DNA of 64,000 nucleotides from Algoriphagus resistens (GCF_001442615.1 NZ_LMXN01000003.1:434001-498000); one strand, 5' to 3'; positions 54,469-63,189 are shown, numbered from the stretch's first letter. Translations and numbers: made by a program. Notes: a model not told the origin generated them from the letters alone.

Positions 54469-55581
54469 TTAAAACCAGTTTTTCCTACGAAAGAATAACA
54501 GCATTCCAATTGCAGCAAGACCCATACCACCTATTACATAGAAATAGCCATACTTCCAGTGTAATTCGGGCATGTTGTCAAAGTTCATCCCATATACACC
54601 TGCCACAAAACTCAGGGGAATAAAGATGGTGGAGATGATCGTAAGCACCTTCATGATGTTATTCATACGGTTGGAGAGACTGTTCATATAGAGGTCCAGT
54701 ACACCCGAAGACATATCGCGGAAGACTTCCATGGTCTCGATGACCTGAATGGTGTTTTCGTAAAGATCGCGGATGAAAGGCCTTGTCTCTGTACTTATCT
54801 TATCATCTGCGTATTTGTCAAAAGAGCCTATTACTTCCCGAAGCGGATAGACCGTTCTTCTCAAATCCATCATCTCACGTCTTTGACTGTAAAGCGCATT
54901 GAGTGTTTCATTGCCAGGGGCAGTCATGGCTTGTGATTCCAGATTTTCGATCCGCTCACCCACATTTTCCATTACGATAAAATAGTTGTCAATCACCGCA
55001 TCGAGTAGGGCATAAAGCAAATAATCAGCCTTTCTCTGTCGTATTGCCCGTTTTGGATCCGCTAATCGGCTACGTACAAAATCAAATACATCCCCCTTTT
55101 TCTCCTGAAAAGTCAGCAGAATTCCATCTTTGAGTACAAAGCTGATCTGCTCATCATCTATAGGAGCTTCCGGAGAGGCGCATTGAATCATCTTCATCGC
55201 CGCAAAGAGATAGTCCTCAAATGCCTCCATTTTCGGACGTTGGTCTACGCTTAGAATATCCTCAAGAGTAAGTTTGTGGATACCGAAAAGCAATCCGATC
55301 TGCTCAAGTAACTCTACATCATGAAGGCCTATGATGTCTATCCAAAGCACCTTTTTTTTCAGTTTCAAATGCTCTTCCAACTGACCGAGATGAATAGACT
55401 CCTCGTAGAGATCAATTTCATCATAGGCGATGAGGTTGATTAAAACTTTTTCAAGTTTTTTATCTCCCGTAAAGACCAAAGCTCCAGGAGGCAAGCCGAT
55501 TTTATGTGTCTTTGCCTTTTTCTTCTTTTTGGGTTTGAAGAGCTTCTGTACAGATTTTAAATTAGGTGCTTGCGGGCTCAT
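54469..55581 (-). CDS. corA: CorA-family magnesium/divalent metal channel
   Basis: A 370-residue CorA protein: a large N-terminal cytoplasmic funnel with a long helix, and two C-terminal transmembrane helices. The selectivity signature YGMNFDNMPEL follows the first TM segment (IISTIFIPLSFVAGV), and the second TM lies near the end before a basic tail (FFRRKNWF). Forms homopentamers that carry Mg2+ and possibly Co2+ or Ni2+. The N-terminal 28 residues are lysine-rich and unusual but not diagnostic. It lies 16 bp downstream of queG on the same strand. Confidence 0.95.
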   Translation of the reverse strand: MSPQAPNLKSVQKLFKPKKKKKAKTHKIGLPPGALVFTGDKKLEKVLINLIAYDEIDLYEESIHLGQLEEHLKLKKKVLWIDIIGLHDVELLEQIGLLFGIHKLTLEDILSVDQRPKMEAFEDYLFAAMKMIQCASPEAPIDDEQISFVLKDGILLTFQEKKGDVFDFVRSRLADPKRAIRQRKADYLLYALLDAVIDNYFIVMENVGERIENLESQAMTAPGNETLNALYSQRREMMDLRRTVYPLREVIGSFDKYADDKISTETRPFIRDLYENTIQVIETMEVFRDMSSGVLDLYMNSLSNRMNNIMKVLTIISTIFIPLSFVAGVYGMNFDNMPELHWKYGYFYVIGGMGLAAIGMLLFFRRKNWF

Positions 55582-55597
55582 AAGATCTCGGCTTTGA

Positions 55598-56533
55598 TTA
55601 TTTCGACTTGATAAAGTCGATATTTCTTTTCAGTCCAGCAAGTTTAGTGCGCTTTACTGCCGATTTTTTGAAAACCTTCCGAAAAGTTTCCTCGGTGATT
55701 TCATGCCAATCTGTTTTTGATAATTCCTGCAGTTCTTCATTGGGTGAAAACCGAGGTTCATGATTTGGTTCGGAAAAGCGGTTCCAGGGACAAACATCCT
55801 GGCATATATCACAGCCAAAAGCCCAATTTTCCATTTTCCCTTGGAATTCGGTGGGAATGGCATCTTTCAGCTCGATGGTCAGGTAGGAAATACATCGGGA
55901 ACCATCAACTACACCGTTATCTACAATGGCATCTGTGGGACAGGCATCGATGCAGGCGGTGCAAGTGCCGCAGTAATCTTTGGCAAGAGGAGTATCTGGT
56001 GCTACTTCCAGATCGATGATGAGTTCGGCCAGAAAAAAGAAACTTCCCATTTGCCTATTGAGTAAGAGACTGTTCTTCCCTAGCCAACCCAAGCCGGCTT
56101 TCTGTGCCCATTGCCGCTCCATGACCGGAGCAGAATCCACAAATCCACGACCGCTGATTTCACCGATTTCTTCTCTGAGGATTTCCAAAAATTCACTGAG
56201 CTTGTCACGGATCACAAAGTGATAATCCTCCCCATAGGCGTATTTGGCAAGTTTTATATCCGATTTTCCAGTAGAAAGTTTCTCCTTTGGATAGTAATTA
56301 TAGACCAATGAAACCACCGTTTTGGCACCTTCCACGAGTTTGGTTGGATCGAGGCGTTTGTCAAAATGATTGGCCAGGTAGCCCATTTGGCCCTTATAAT
56401 TCCGGTTAAGCCAGTCCTCCAATCTCGGTGCTTCCTCCTCCAAAAATCCCGCTTTCGCTATGCCGCAAAAGTCAAACCCCAGCCTCTTGGCTGTAGATTT
56501 GATAATGGAGGCATTTTTCTCTGAGGTAGTCAT
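55598..56533 (-). CDS. queG: Epoxyqueuosine reductase
   Basis: A cobalamin-dependent iron-sulfur enzyme that reduces epoxyqueuosine to queuosine in tRNA. The N-terminal cobalamin-binding domain precedes two 4Fe-4S clusters: [12 protein letters not shown] and [11 protein letters not shown]. Other motifs are [18 protein letters not shown] and [16 protein letters not shown], with the catalytic Asp in [10 protein letters not shown]. Length 311 fits the short Bacteroidota form without C-terminal HEAT repeats. Its need for cobalamin is consistent with the organism using a B12 riboswitch on metE at 63.2 kb. Confidence 0.96.
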   Translation of the reverse strand: MTTSEKNASIIKSTAKRLGFDFCGIAKAGFLEEEAPRLEDWLNRNYKGQMGYLANHFDKRLDPTKLVEGAKTVVSLVYNYYPKEKLSTGKSDIKLAKYAYGEDYHFVIRDKLSEFLEILREEIGEISGRGFVDSAPVMERQWAQKAGLGWLGKNSLLLNRQMGSFFFLAELIIDLEVAPDTPLAKDYCGTCTACIDACPTDAIVDNGVVDGSRCISYLTIELKDAIPTEFQGKMENWAFGCDICQDVCPWNRFSEPNHEPRFSPNEELQELSKTDWHEITEETFRKVFKKSAVKRTKLAGLKRNIDFIKSK

Positions 56534-56537
56534 AGGG

Positions 56538-56545
56538 CAAAGATA
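56538..56545 (-). promoter_or_regulatory. Candidate -7 element of queG
   Basis: Minus-strand TATCTTTG, matching TAnnTTTG, with the spacer CCCT before the ATG (4 nt). Identical 8-mer and spacing to the element of the methyltransferase gene at 61062. Confidence 0.45.
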
Positions 56546-56600
56546 GGGGAGTTAAGTTTTAAGGAAGAATCATAGGTCTATTTGGAACTTTTCCCACACA

Positions 56601-56631
56601 TTACACGTATATTTAATTTAAATACGTGTAA
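56601..56631. promoter_or_regulatory. Palindromic operator of the toxin-antitoxin pair
   Basis: Perfect 10-bp inverted arms TTACACGTAT and ATACGTGTAA separated by 11 bp of A/T. The right arm ends 2 nt before the antitoxin ATG. The position fits autorepression by the ribbon-helix-helix antitoxin, probably with toxin as co-repressor. Confidence 0.7.
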
Positions 56632-56633
56632 CC

Positions 56634-56891
56634 ATGAAAACCAAACTCACGCTCACTGTAGAAAAAGAAATTGTAGAGGAGGCCAAACTTAAAGCAGCCA
56701 GCAGAGGTATTTCACTTTCAAGAATGTTTGAAGAGATTTTTAAAAAGGAGATTCCGCATGTCGAGAAAACTCCAGAACAGCTTGCTGCAGCTAGATTTTT
56801 GGAGAGATTAAAAAGAGAGACTCCAATCAAATCCCTTAAGAAGACAGACAAAGAATTAATCCGCGAACACCGGGATAAAAAGTATGTATAG
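56634..56891 (+). CDS. DUF6364-type antitoxin
   Basis: An 85-residue protein with an N-terminal ribbon-helix-helix-like segment (KLTLTVEKEIVEEAKLKAASRGISLS) and a charged C-terminal region (LKKTDKELIREHRDKKYV) expected to wrap the toxin. It matches small antitoxins placed before PIN-domain toxins. The gene overlaps the toxin gene by 8 nt. A palindromic operator lies immediately upstream, supporting autoregulation. Stability and toxin pairing are inferred from organisation. Confidence 0.85.
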   Translation: MKTKLTLTVEKEIVEEAKLKAASRGISLSRMFEEIFKKEIPHVEKTPEQLAAARFLERLKRETPIKSLKKTDKELIREHRDKKYV

Positions 56892-57297
56892 GATATTTTT
56901 GGATACAAATGTTGCACTCGATTTGGTAGCGAATCGGGAACCATTTATTGAAGATTCTAAGCCATTTCTTTCTCTGGTAGCAGATGGGGAAGCTCAGCTT
57001 TTTATTTCTGAAGTTTCTTTAGGTCTGCTGATTTACATGTCCTTTGACCGGTACAAGCTATTAGATGCCAAAGAAAAACTGATTCAGTTTATTGGTTTTT
57101 GTGGGGTGGTTTCGGGAGGAAAAGAAGCATTTTTAAATTCCATGGATTCAGATTTCAAGGACAAAGAGGATGGGCTTCAATATTTTACCGCTATCATCAA
57201 TAAAATGGATTTTTTTGTAACACGGGATAAAAAAGATTTTAAATATGCAGATGGAGATGTCCCTGTTCTCTCTTCAAAGGAATTTTTTGCCAGCTGA
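56884..57297 (+). CDS. PIN-domain toxin (VapC-like ribonuclease)
   Basis: A 137-residue PIN-domain protein. Acidic catalytic residues are Asp in FLDTNVALDL near the start, a Glu in ISEVSLG near residue 40, and Asp in FFVTRDKKDFKYAD near the end. The fold suggests a metal-dependent endoribonuclease that cuts tRNA or rRNA when free of antitoxin. The residue between the two central acidic positions is less typical than in enterobacterial VapC, so it belongs to a distinct PIN subgroup. Co-translated with the antitoxin. Its stop is 1 bp from the convergent small membrane-protein gene. Confidence 0.88.
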   Translation: MYRIFLDTNVALDLVANREPFIEDSKPFLSLVADGEAQLFISEVSLGLLIYMSFDRYKLLDAKEKLIQFIGFCGVVSGGKEAFLNSMDSDFKDKEDGLQYFTAIINKMDFFVTRDKKDFKYADGDVPVLSSKEFFAS

Positions 57298-57298
57298 T

Positions 57299-57502
57299 TT
57301 ATAATTGGTTTAGCTCCGGTGTATCCTGATGCCATCTCTGCTCAAAAGTTTCCTTGACCACCACATCTGCAGTGAGTACAGACCAAACCATCCAGCAGAT
57401 CAAAATCGGGCTAGAAAGAAACAGTGTCCAAATCAGAAACATAGCTAAATTGAACTGGATAGATGTTACGAATAGGATGAGGATGCCCGGGACAAGCCCC
57501 AC
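57299..57502 (-). CDS. Small inner membrane protein, start uncertain
   Basis: A 67-codon frame with two hydrophobic segments (ILILFVTSIQFNLAMFLIW and LILICWMVWSVL-like) and a C-terminal soluble tail (KETFEQRWHQDTPEL). Unknown function. The listed start is a GTG at 57502. The frame stays open upstream through KNYLAAVG to an ACG at 57523, exactly where other copies of the dispersed element have ATG, so the true start may be ACG or a start codon may have been lost. It ends 1 bp from the toxin gene. Confidence 0.6.
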   Translation of the reverse strand: MGLVPGILILFVTSIQFNLAMFLIWTLFLSSPILICWMVWSVLTADVVVKETFEQRWHQDTPELNQL

Positions 57503-57523
57503 TGCAGCCAGATAGTTTTTCGT

Positions 57524-57620
57524 CTGTTTATAAGTTGTCTTTTAAGGGCCATAATGGAACCTCGCATGCATTATAATCATCCCAGTGTGTGATGCTTTCG
57601 TCATGCTCGATTTCATCTTT
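57524..57620 (-). repeat. Copy D of the dispersed element
   Basis: About 97 bp, closest to copy B. Blocks on the minus strand: ATGAAATCGAGCATGAC, TCACACACTGGGATG, ATTATAATGCATG, GAGGTTCCAT, CCCTTAAAAGACAACTTATAAACAG. It ends at ACG (57521-57523), the position of the downstream start codon in copies A, B and C. It lies between a small membrane-protein gene and the divergent VWA gene. Confidence 0.75.
57542..57616 (-). CDS. Small ORF of 24 codons in element copy D
   Basis: Begins MKSSMTKASHTGMIIM and continues HARFHYGP. It shares the first 21-codon frame with the small ORF in copy B; a 1-bp insertion after RFH gives a different tail and an earlier stop. No signal peptide, no known family. Whether it is translated is unknown. 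Confidence 0.35.
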   Translation of the reverse strand: MKSSMTKASHTGMIIMHARFHYGP

Positions 57621-57805
57621 TTTGGGTTTTTGCTCCGTTAATTAAACTCCAATAGCTATCTGAGTGTTATGGGATTTGTCGGAGATTTTCAAAATAGGTT
57701 TTTATTCAGTTTCAATTGTTTCCGGCTTATTATGATTTAGCATGAGACTAGTTGGTAGATGTAAAACCAGTCTTGTATCTTCAATCTTGCTACTAAAATC
57801 TAACA

Positions 57806-58906
57806 ATGAAAGGATTTCGATTTACTCAGTTCGTGCCCACTCAGGATCCTGAGAAGAACACGTTTGAGAATCTGCTGAATATATTTTTGCAACTCATCAC
57901 CATGACCGGCGGTGATGTAGCGGAGGCTTTGAGTTGGCTTACCAACTTGGACAATCGCTATGGCATGACCAATCCGAAGTATGGTATCGGAGACTTTATA
58001 GAAGATCTGAAAAGCAAAGGCTATCTGACCGAGGAAAATCAAAAAGGCGAATTTAAGATTACTGGAAAAGCTGAGCAGACGATTCGAAAATCAGCTTTGG
58101 AAGAGATTTTTGGCAAACTCAAACGTGGCAAATCAGGACAGCATAAAACCACACATTCCGGTCAGGGGGAAGAAAGGGGGACAGACCGAAGAGCTTATGA
58201 ATTCGGGGATAACCTAGATCAGATCGCTTTGACAGATTCCCTGCGAAATGCGCAGGCTAACCACGGTTTTTCTGGGGATTATTTACTGACCGAAGATGAT
58301 TTGGAAGTAGTGGAAAATGAATTTCGCTCCCAAACTTCCACCGTCTTGATGATCGACATTTCCCATTCCATGATTCTTTATGGAGAAGATAGGATTACCC
58401 CTGCCAAGAAAGTGGCGATGGCTTTGGCAGAATTGATCAAAACTCGCTATCCAAAAGATACCCTTGATATCATTGTCTTCGGAAATGATGCCTGGCAGAT
58501 TGAAATCAAGGATTTACCTTACCTTCAGGTGGGACCCTATCACACCAATACGGTAGCCGGATTGGAACTGGCGATGGATTTACTGCGAAGAAGAAAGAAC
58601 CCGAACAAGCAAATTTTCATGATCACCGATGGCAAGCCGACCTGCTTGAAAGTAGGAATCAAATACTATAAGAATGCTTTTGGGATTGACAGCAAAATCC
58701 TCAGCGAAACACTGAAACTCGCTGCCCAATGCAGAAAACTGAAAATTCCGGTGACGACTTTTATGATAGCCTCGGATCCTTACCTGAAGGAATTTGTAAA
58801 AGAATTCACAAAAGTGAACAACGGAAATGCCTATTACAGTAGCCTGAAGGGGCTCGGCGACCTGATTTTTGAAGATTATAGACGAAATAGAACGAAACGC
58901 TTTTAA
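57806..58906 (+). CDS. VWA-domain protein paired with a MoxR/chelatase-like ATPase
   Basis: A 366-residue cytoplasmic protein. The first 170 residues are helical and charged. A von Willebrand factor A domain follows (about 178-355) with an intact MIDAS: DISHSM (DxSxS), Thr in YHTNTVAGLE and Asp in FMITDGKPT. Such proteins work with the AAA+ ATPase encoded 5 bp downstream in chaperone-like metal-insertion or protein-remodelling tasks. The target is unknown. No signal peptide. Located downstream of element copy D in divergent orientation. Confidence 0.88.
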   Translation: MKGFRFTQFVPTQDPEKNTFENLLNIFLQLITMTGGDVAEALSWLTNLDNRYGMTNPKYGIGDFIEDLKSKGYLTEENQKGEFKITGKAEQTIRKSALEEIFGKLKRGKSGQHKTTHSGQGEERGTDRRAYEFGDNLDQIALTDSLRNAQANHGFSGDYLLTEDDLEVVENEFRSQTSTVLMIDISHSMILYGEDRITPAKKVAMALAELIKTRYPKDTLDIIVFGNDAWQIEIKDLPYLQVGPYHTNTVAGLELAMDLLRRRKNPNKQIFMITDGKPTCLKVGIKYYKNAFGIDSKILSETLKLAAQCRKLKIPVTTFMIASDPYLKEFVKEFTKVNNGNAYYSSLKGLGDLIFEDYRRNRTKRF

Positions 58907-58911
58907 GCAAT

Positions 58912-60435
58912 ATGGACTACCAAAAACTGACACCAAAAGAACTCACACAAATAAAAACCCTTGGTCAGCTTAAAGCTGCCGGCTACCAACCCAAATCCAT
59001 CAAAGAAGAACTTCGTGACAACTTGATCTCAAAGATCAAGCGAAAGGAAAATGTCTTTGAAGGAATCTGGGGATATGAGGATACGGTGATTCCTGATATT
59101 GAGCGGGCGATTCTTTCCCGGCACAATATCAATTTGCTGGGTCTGCGAGGTCAGGCAAAAACCAGGATCGCCAGAATGATGACACAACTTCTCGATGAGT
59201 ATGTTCCTGTGGTTTTTGGTTCAGAGCTGAATGATGACCCGCTGGCTCCTTTGAGCACTTATGCGAAAGATAAAATTGAGGAAAAAGGGGATGATACCCC
59301 CATCATCTGGTGGCATAGAAAGGATCGTTACACGGAAAAATTGGCCACGCCGGATGTGTCTGTGGCGGATTTGATCGGCGATGTAGATCCAATCAAAGCG
59401 GCTACAATGAAGCTGAGTTATAATGATGAGCGGGTAATTCATTATGGGCTGGTTCCCAGATCGCATCGCTCCATTTTCGTGATCAATGAATTACCGGATT
59501 TGCAGGCGAGGATTCAGGTGGCATTATTCAATATTCTGCAGGAAGGCGATATCCAAATCCGGGGATTCAAATTGAGATTGCCATTGGATATACAGTTTGT
59601 CTTTACGGCAAACCCTGAGGATTACACCAATCGCGGCAGTATTGTCACGCCCCTGAAAGACCGGATTGAAAGCCAGATCATCACGCACTATCCCAAATCC
59701 ATTGAAATTGGAAGAAGGATTACTGCGCAGGAGGCAAATCTCAAAGGAAAGCCTGTAAAGGAAATTTACGTGCCTGAATTGATGAAGGACCTGATCGAGC
59801 AGATTGCCATCGAAGCCAGAGGATCGGAATATGTGGATGAAAAAAGTGGAGTTTCTGCCAGATTGACGATCTCTGCTTACGAAAACTTGATTTCTGCAGC
59901 TGAGCGTAGAATGTATATGAATGGAGAAAGCAATACCATCGTCCGTATTGCCGATTTGATAGGCGTGATTCCAGCCATTACAGGGAAAGTAGAACTTGTC
60001 TATGAAGGCGAGCAAGAAGGTGCAGGATTGGTTGCATACAATTTAATTGGAAAAGCGATTCGTACACAATTTGTGAATTATTTCCCTTCGCCTGAACAGA
60101 AGAGAAAGGAAAGGCAAGGAAACCCCTATGTATTGCCATTGGCTTGGTTTGGAGAAGGTAATGAGTTGGATATTTTAGCTTCTCAGGGAGATAAAGACTA
60201 CAAATCTGCACTTCATTCCGTTCCGGGATTGGAAGAAGTAGTGACTCAATTGGTGAAAGATTTGCCTGAAAAGGAAAAGGAATTCTTTATGGAATTTGCG
60301 CTTCATGGGCTGGCAGAATTCTCCCAGCTCAGCAAAAAAGTGTTGGATACAGGTTTGAAGTTTAAGGATTTGTTCAGTTCCATGTTTGATATGGGGCCGG
60401 GTGATGGAGATGATTTCGAGGAGGACGATGTGTGA
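58912..60435 (+). CDS. Magnesium chelatase/MoxR-like AAA+ ATPase
   Basis: A 507-residue AAA+ protein related to ChlI and MoxR. The P-loop is GLRGQAKTR, a variant of GxxGxGKS/T in which the last Gly is replaced by Ala. Other parts: FVINELPDLQARIQVALFNILQ (Walker B with Asn-Glu in place of Asp-Glu), sensor region FVFTANPEDYTNRG and the arginine-containing LKDRIESQI. The acidic C-terminus (GDGDDFEEDDV) is notable. It forms a pair with the VWA protein. The function is probably ATP-driven remodelling of an unknown client; it is not a pigment-synthesis chelatase by context. Confidence 0.85.
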   Translation: MDYQKLTPKELTQIKTLGQLKAAGYQPKSIKEELRDNLISKIKRKENVFEGIWGYEDTVIPDIERAILSRHNINLLGLRGQAKTRIARMMTQLLDEYVPVVFGSELNDDPLAPLSTYAKDKIEEKGDDTPIIWWHRKDRYTEKLATPDVSVADLIGDVDPIKAATMKLSYNDERVIHYGLVPRSHRSIFVINELPDLQARIQVALFNILQEGDIQIRGFKLRLPLDIQFVFTANPEDYTNRGSIVTPLKDRIESQIITHYPKSIEIGRRITAQEANLKGKPVKEIYVPELMKDLIEQIAIEARGSEYVDEKSGVSARLTISAYENLISAAERRMYMNGESNTIVRIADLIGVIPAITGKVELVYEGEQEGAGLVAYNLIGKAIRTQFVNYFPSPEQKRKERQGNPYVLPLAWFGEGNELDILASQGDKDYKSALHSVPGLEEVVTQLVKDLPEKEKEFFMEFALHGLAEFSQLSKKVLDTGLKFKDLFSSMFDMGPGDGDDFEEDDV

Positions 60436-60501
60436 TTCAAACCAAGGCGCGGATATTCACTGAATTTTAGGGTTCGGGTATTTGCGGAAATATCAGCGAT
60501 A

Positions 60502-60539
60502 ACCAGCGGGAAATTTGGAATCCGATAATTCCCGCTGGT
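60502..60539. terminator. Hairpin between convergent ATPase and DUF1304 genes
   Basis: Perfect 11-bp stem ACCAGCGGGAA with TTCCCGCTGGT, loop of 16 nt. No U-run follows on either strand, so termination strength is uncertain, but its place between convergent stops is typical. Confidence 0.55.
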
Positions 60540-60542
60540 CAG

Positions 60543-60905
60543 CTAGTTTAAATGCACCAAAATCAACCCAATCAACGCCGGAAGTCCCTGAACCCAGAAG
60601 ATTTTTTTACTTGCAGTAAGGGCTCCAAAGATTCCCGCTACTAACACGCAACTCAGGAAGAAAACAGCAACATAGAAGGACCACCTCGGATCTTCAATCA
60701 GCAGTGACCAGATCAACCCAGCTACTAAGAACCCATTGTACAGGCCTTGATTGGCAGCCAAACCTTTGGTTTTGGGAAATAATTCAGCGGGTAATTGTTT
60801 GAAAGTTTTTCTGCCGATAGTTTCCCAGGCAAACATTTCGAAATAGAGAAAATAAAGATGGAGAGCGGCAATAGCACCAATCAGAATATCGGCAAGTAGT
60901 TCCAT
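60543..60905 (-). CDS. DUF1304 inner membrane protein
   Basis: A 120-residue protein with about four transmembrane helices. It matches DUF1304 by MFAWETIGRKTF and the LAANQGLYNGFLVAGLIW core and the closing ALIGLILVHL. Function is unknown. The frame extends to 60989, but ATG 60905 (MELLADILIGAIAALHLYFLYFE) is the family-like start. It is divergent from the methyltransferase gene; their upstream regions lie within about 155 bp. Confidence 0.85.
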   Translation of the reverse strand: MELLADILIGAIAALHLYFLYFEMFAWETIGRKTFKQLPAELFPKTKGLAANQGLYNGFLVAGLIWSLLIEDPRWSFYVAVFFLSCVLVAGIFGALTASKKIFWVQGLPALIGLILVHLN

Positions 60906-61049
60906 AAGATGAAATTTTCTCAATAAGATAAGCAATAGTATCCAGTGTACTGTCACAGTGTCCAGAACATAAAGACTAAACGCACTCAACGACTAATTTA
61001 TCCAGTGGCTTTAATCTACTACTGGGACAGATCACTCCAAGCTGATCAC

Positions 61050-61057
61050 TATCTTTG
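61050..61057 (+). promoter_or_regulatory. Candidate -7 element of the methyltransferase gene
   Basis: TATCTTTG, matching TAnnTTTG, with spacer TCTC to the ATG at 61062. It also supports this ATG over the longer in-frame extension. Confidence 0.45.
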
Positions 61058-61061
61058 TCTC

Positions 61062-62438
61062 ATGCCTGAAACTAATCTTCCTATCGATTTCGAGTCTCAG
61101 ATGCTCGAACTACTCGGTCAAGCCGAATTTGAGCAATTTAAAGAAGCAATCAACACCCCTTCACACACTTCCATCAGATTAAATTCTGCTAAATTTTTTT
61201 TGCTTACTTGGGCTAATACACCCATCTCTTGGTCTTCAACTGGATTTTTTCTCGAAGAAAGGCCCTCTTTCACACTTGATCCAGCAATTCATGCCGGAGC
61301 TTATTATGTGCAGGAAGCATCCTCGATTTTTATCGAACATATCCTTCATTCCTTGAATATTCCTAAGGGGATATATCTGGATTTGGCAGCCGCACCTGGT
61401 GGAAAATCTACCTTGCTTTCATCCTATTTAGGAAATGAAGGAATGTTGGTTGCCAATGAAGTCATTCAGTCAAGAGCTCAGATTCTGAAGGAGAATATAA
61501 TTAAATGGGGACTGGGGAATGCGATTGTGACCAATAATGATCCTGAGCATTTCGGACCGTTGGAAGGATTTTTTGATTTGGTTGTGGTGGATGCCCCCTG
61601 CTCCGGTGAGGGAATGTTCCGCAAGGATCCCCAGGCACGTGAGGAATGGTCGATTGACAATGTACAGCTTTGCTCCGCCCGCCAAAAACGCATAATGGAT
61701 CAAGCTGGTGCTTTGGTGAAAGCAGATGGATATTTGGTGTACAGTACCTGCACTTTCAATGAGCAGGAAAATGAAGAAATGATCCGGTTTCTAACAGAAG
61801 AATTTTCATACGAGCCCGTACGAATTCCGCTCGAGAGCACTTGGAATATCCGGGAAACATCCGTGGAAACTGAAGGCAAAACTTTTTATGGATACCGCTT
61901 TTTCCCTCATCTGGTGAAAGGAGAAGGGTTTTTTATCACGGTTATGAAGCGATCATCAGAAGCCTACATTCAAGAACCAAAGCGAATAAAGGACTTCAAA
62001 CACCCTTACTTGAAGGAAGTCTGGAATAGAGAATCCTCCGATCTGGATGATGAATTGAGATTTGATGGCAGCGGAAAATACTACACGCTGAATGATTCCT
62101 ATTTTAGAATTTCGAAGGACTGGAACCTTCATTTTCAGAAGATTTCCCAGCATTTGAGTTTGAAGTATTTTGGAGTGGAGATAGGCAAAAAACAGAAAAG
62201 GGACTGGATTCCTACGCACGAGTGGGCATTGTCGATTTTGCCTAAACATGGTTTTCCTTCCCATGAACTCTCGGAAACTGAAGCCATTGAATTCCTGCGG
62301 AAAAATGATTTCGAAATTTCTGGTCTTCCCATCGGATGGGTGTTGATAACTTTCAAAAACCTTCCCTTGGGTTGGGTCAAAAATCTCGGAAACCGTGTGA
62401 ATAACTATTACCCAAAGGAGTGGAGGATTAGGATGTGA
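61062..62438 (+). CDS. RsmF-like 16S rRNA m5C methyltransferase
   Basis: A class I SAM-dependent RNA methyltransferase of the RsmB/NOP2 group. The SAM-binding motif is YLDLAAAPGGKSTLL. The two catalytic Cys lie in VDAPCSGEGMFRKDP and YSTCTFNEQENE, both intact. The C-terminal region (about 290-458) resembles the RNA-binding extension of RsmF (YebU). Length 458. I use ATG 61062, preceded by TATCTTTG; the open frame to 60945 lacks a good start. It modifies a cytosine in 16S rRNA, exact base not inferable here. Confidence 0.92.
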   Translation: MPETNLPIDFESQMLELLGQAEFEQFKEAINTPSHTSIRLNSAKFFLLTWANTPISWSSTGFFLEERPSFTLDPAIHAGAYYVQEASSIFIEHILHSLNIPKGIYLDLAAAPGGKSTLLSSYLGNEGMLVANEVIQSRAQILKENIIKWGLGNAIVTNNDPEHFGPLEGFFDLVVVDAPCSGEGMFRKDPQAREEWSIDNVQLCSARQKRIMDQAGALVKADGYLVYSTCTFNEQENEEMIRFLTEEFSYEPVRIPLESTWNIRETSVETEGKTFYGYRFFPHLVKGEGFFITVMKRSSEAYIQEPKRIKDFKHPYLKEVWNRESSDLDDELRFDGSGKYYTLNDSYFRISKDWNLHFQKISQHLSLKYFGVEIGKKQKRDWIPTHEWALSILPKHGFPSHELSETEAIEFLRKNDFEISGLPIGWVLITFKNLPLGWVKNLGNRVNNYYPKEWRIRM

Positions 62439-63188
62439 TTGTATAGAAGGTATCGGGCATCTAACACTGAACTTCCGGTTAACTAAATGTAATTGCCATA
62501 TTTTTGTTTTTCTGCTAATAAAGAGACTGACGGATACATTTTGTGGTATTTTGAAACTTTGACTGCCCTACTTTGATTTAAATCCTGGGAATTTGTTCTG
62601 CCTGTTAAAAAAGTTCTTTTACATAGTATCCAGGTTTCTGATAGATGCCTGCAATGATTGGCTGTTCACTACTTTTAACCAGAGAAAGCCCTCCTCTTTT
62701 TTCAGATCAGTTAAAGTCCTTGCGCTGTCATACTAGTTACGTTTTTTTTTCATTCAGATACTTCTCTTTTCGTTTATTTAAGAACCTGTTGAAAGCAAAG
62801 CTACAATGCCCGGAGTGTTTGCCCAACAAAGATGCTTGTTCCTTTGTCAGGTAGATCATGACCTTGTATGACCTGTGTGTCGACTTCATGCTGCATCGTA
62901 TTCTATCTTATTCTCTAGCTTATATCCATGGTTAAAACAAGGATCCACTCTTCAATTAGGGTTGTTACATCCTGTACTTTACACCGGGATTTGCCCTGAG
63001 GCGATGGATTCTTTGCCCAATAGGCGAATTATCACAGAAAACTATCCGTCAACATATCCTTTCATAAGGTAAGTTAGCATTGTACCTTACATCCCATCCA
63101 CACTAAAACGATGAAGGGGTTTTATGGCACATAATATAAAATTCACTACTTTCACCGCTGAAATAGTTCTTAACTTTATTTCTTAATC
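62439..63188. other. 750-bp region without recognisable genes upstream of the riboswitch
   Basis: No ORF with family-like features and no recognisable RNA could be supported. A short inverted repeat (TAAGGTA and TACCTTA near 63066-63088) is the only structure noted. One frame around 62920-63070 stays open with a modest composition but matches nothing known to me. It could be gene debris, a long untranslated region or an unrecognised small RNA. Confidence 0.5.
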
Positions 63189-63189
63189 A

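Noticed and set aside
14401..57620. Interpretation of the dispersed element as an IS or MITE
   Set aside because: No terminal inverted repeats, no target-site duplications and constant orientation relative to the downstream start codon argue against a simple transposable element, though this cannot be excluded.
63066..63088. TAAGGTA/TACCTTA inverted repeat
   Set aside because: Seven-base arms with an 8-9 nt loop in A/T-rich DNA are expected by chance; no function supported.
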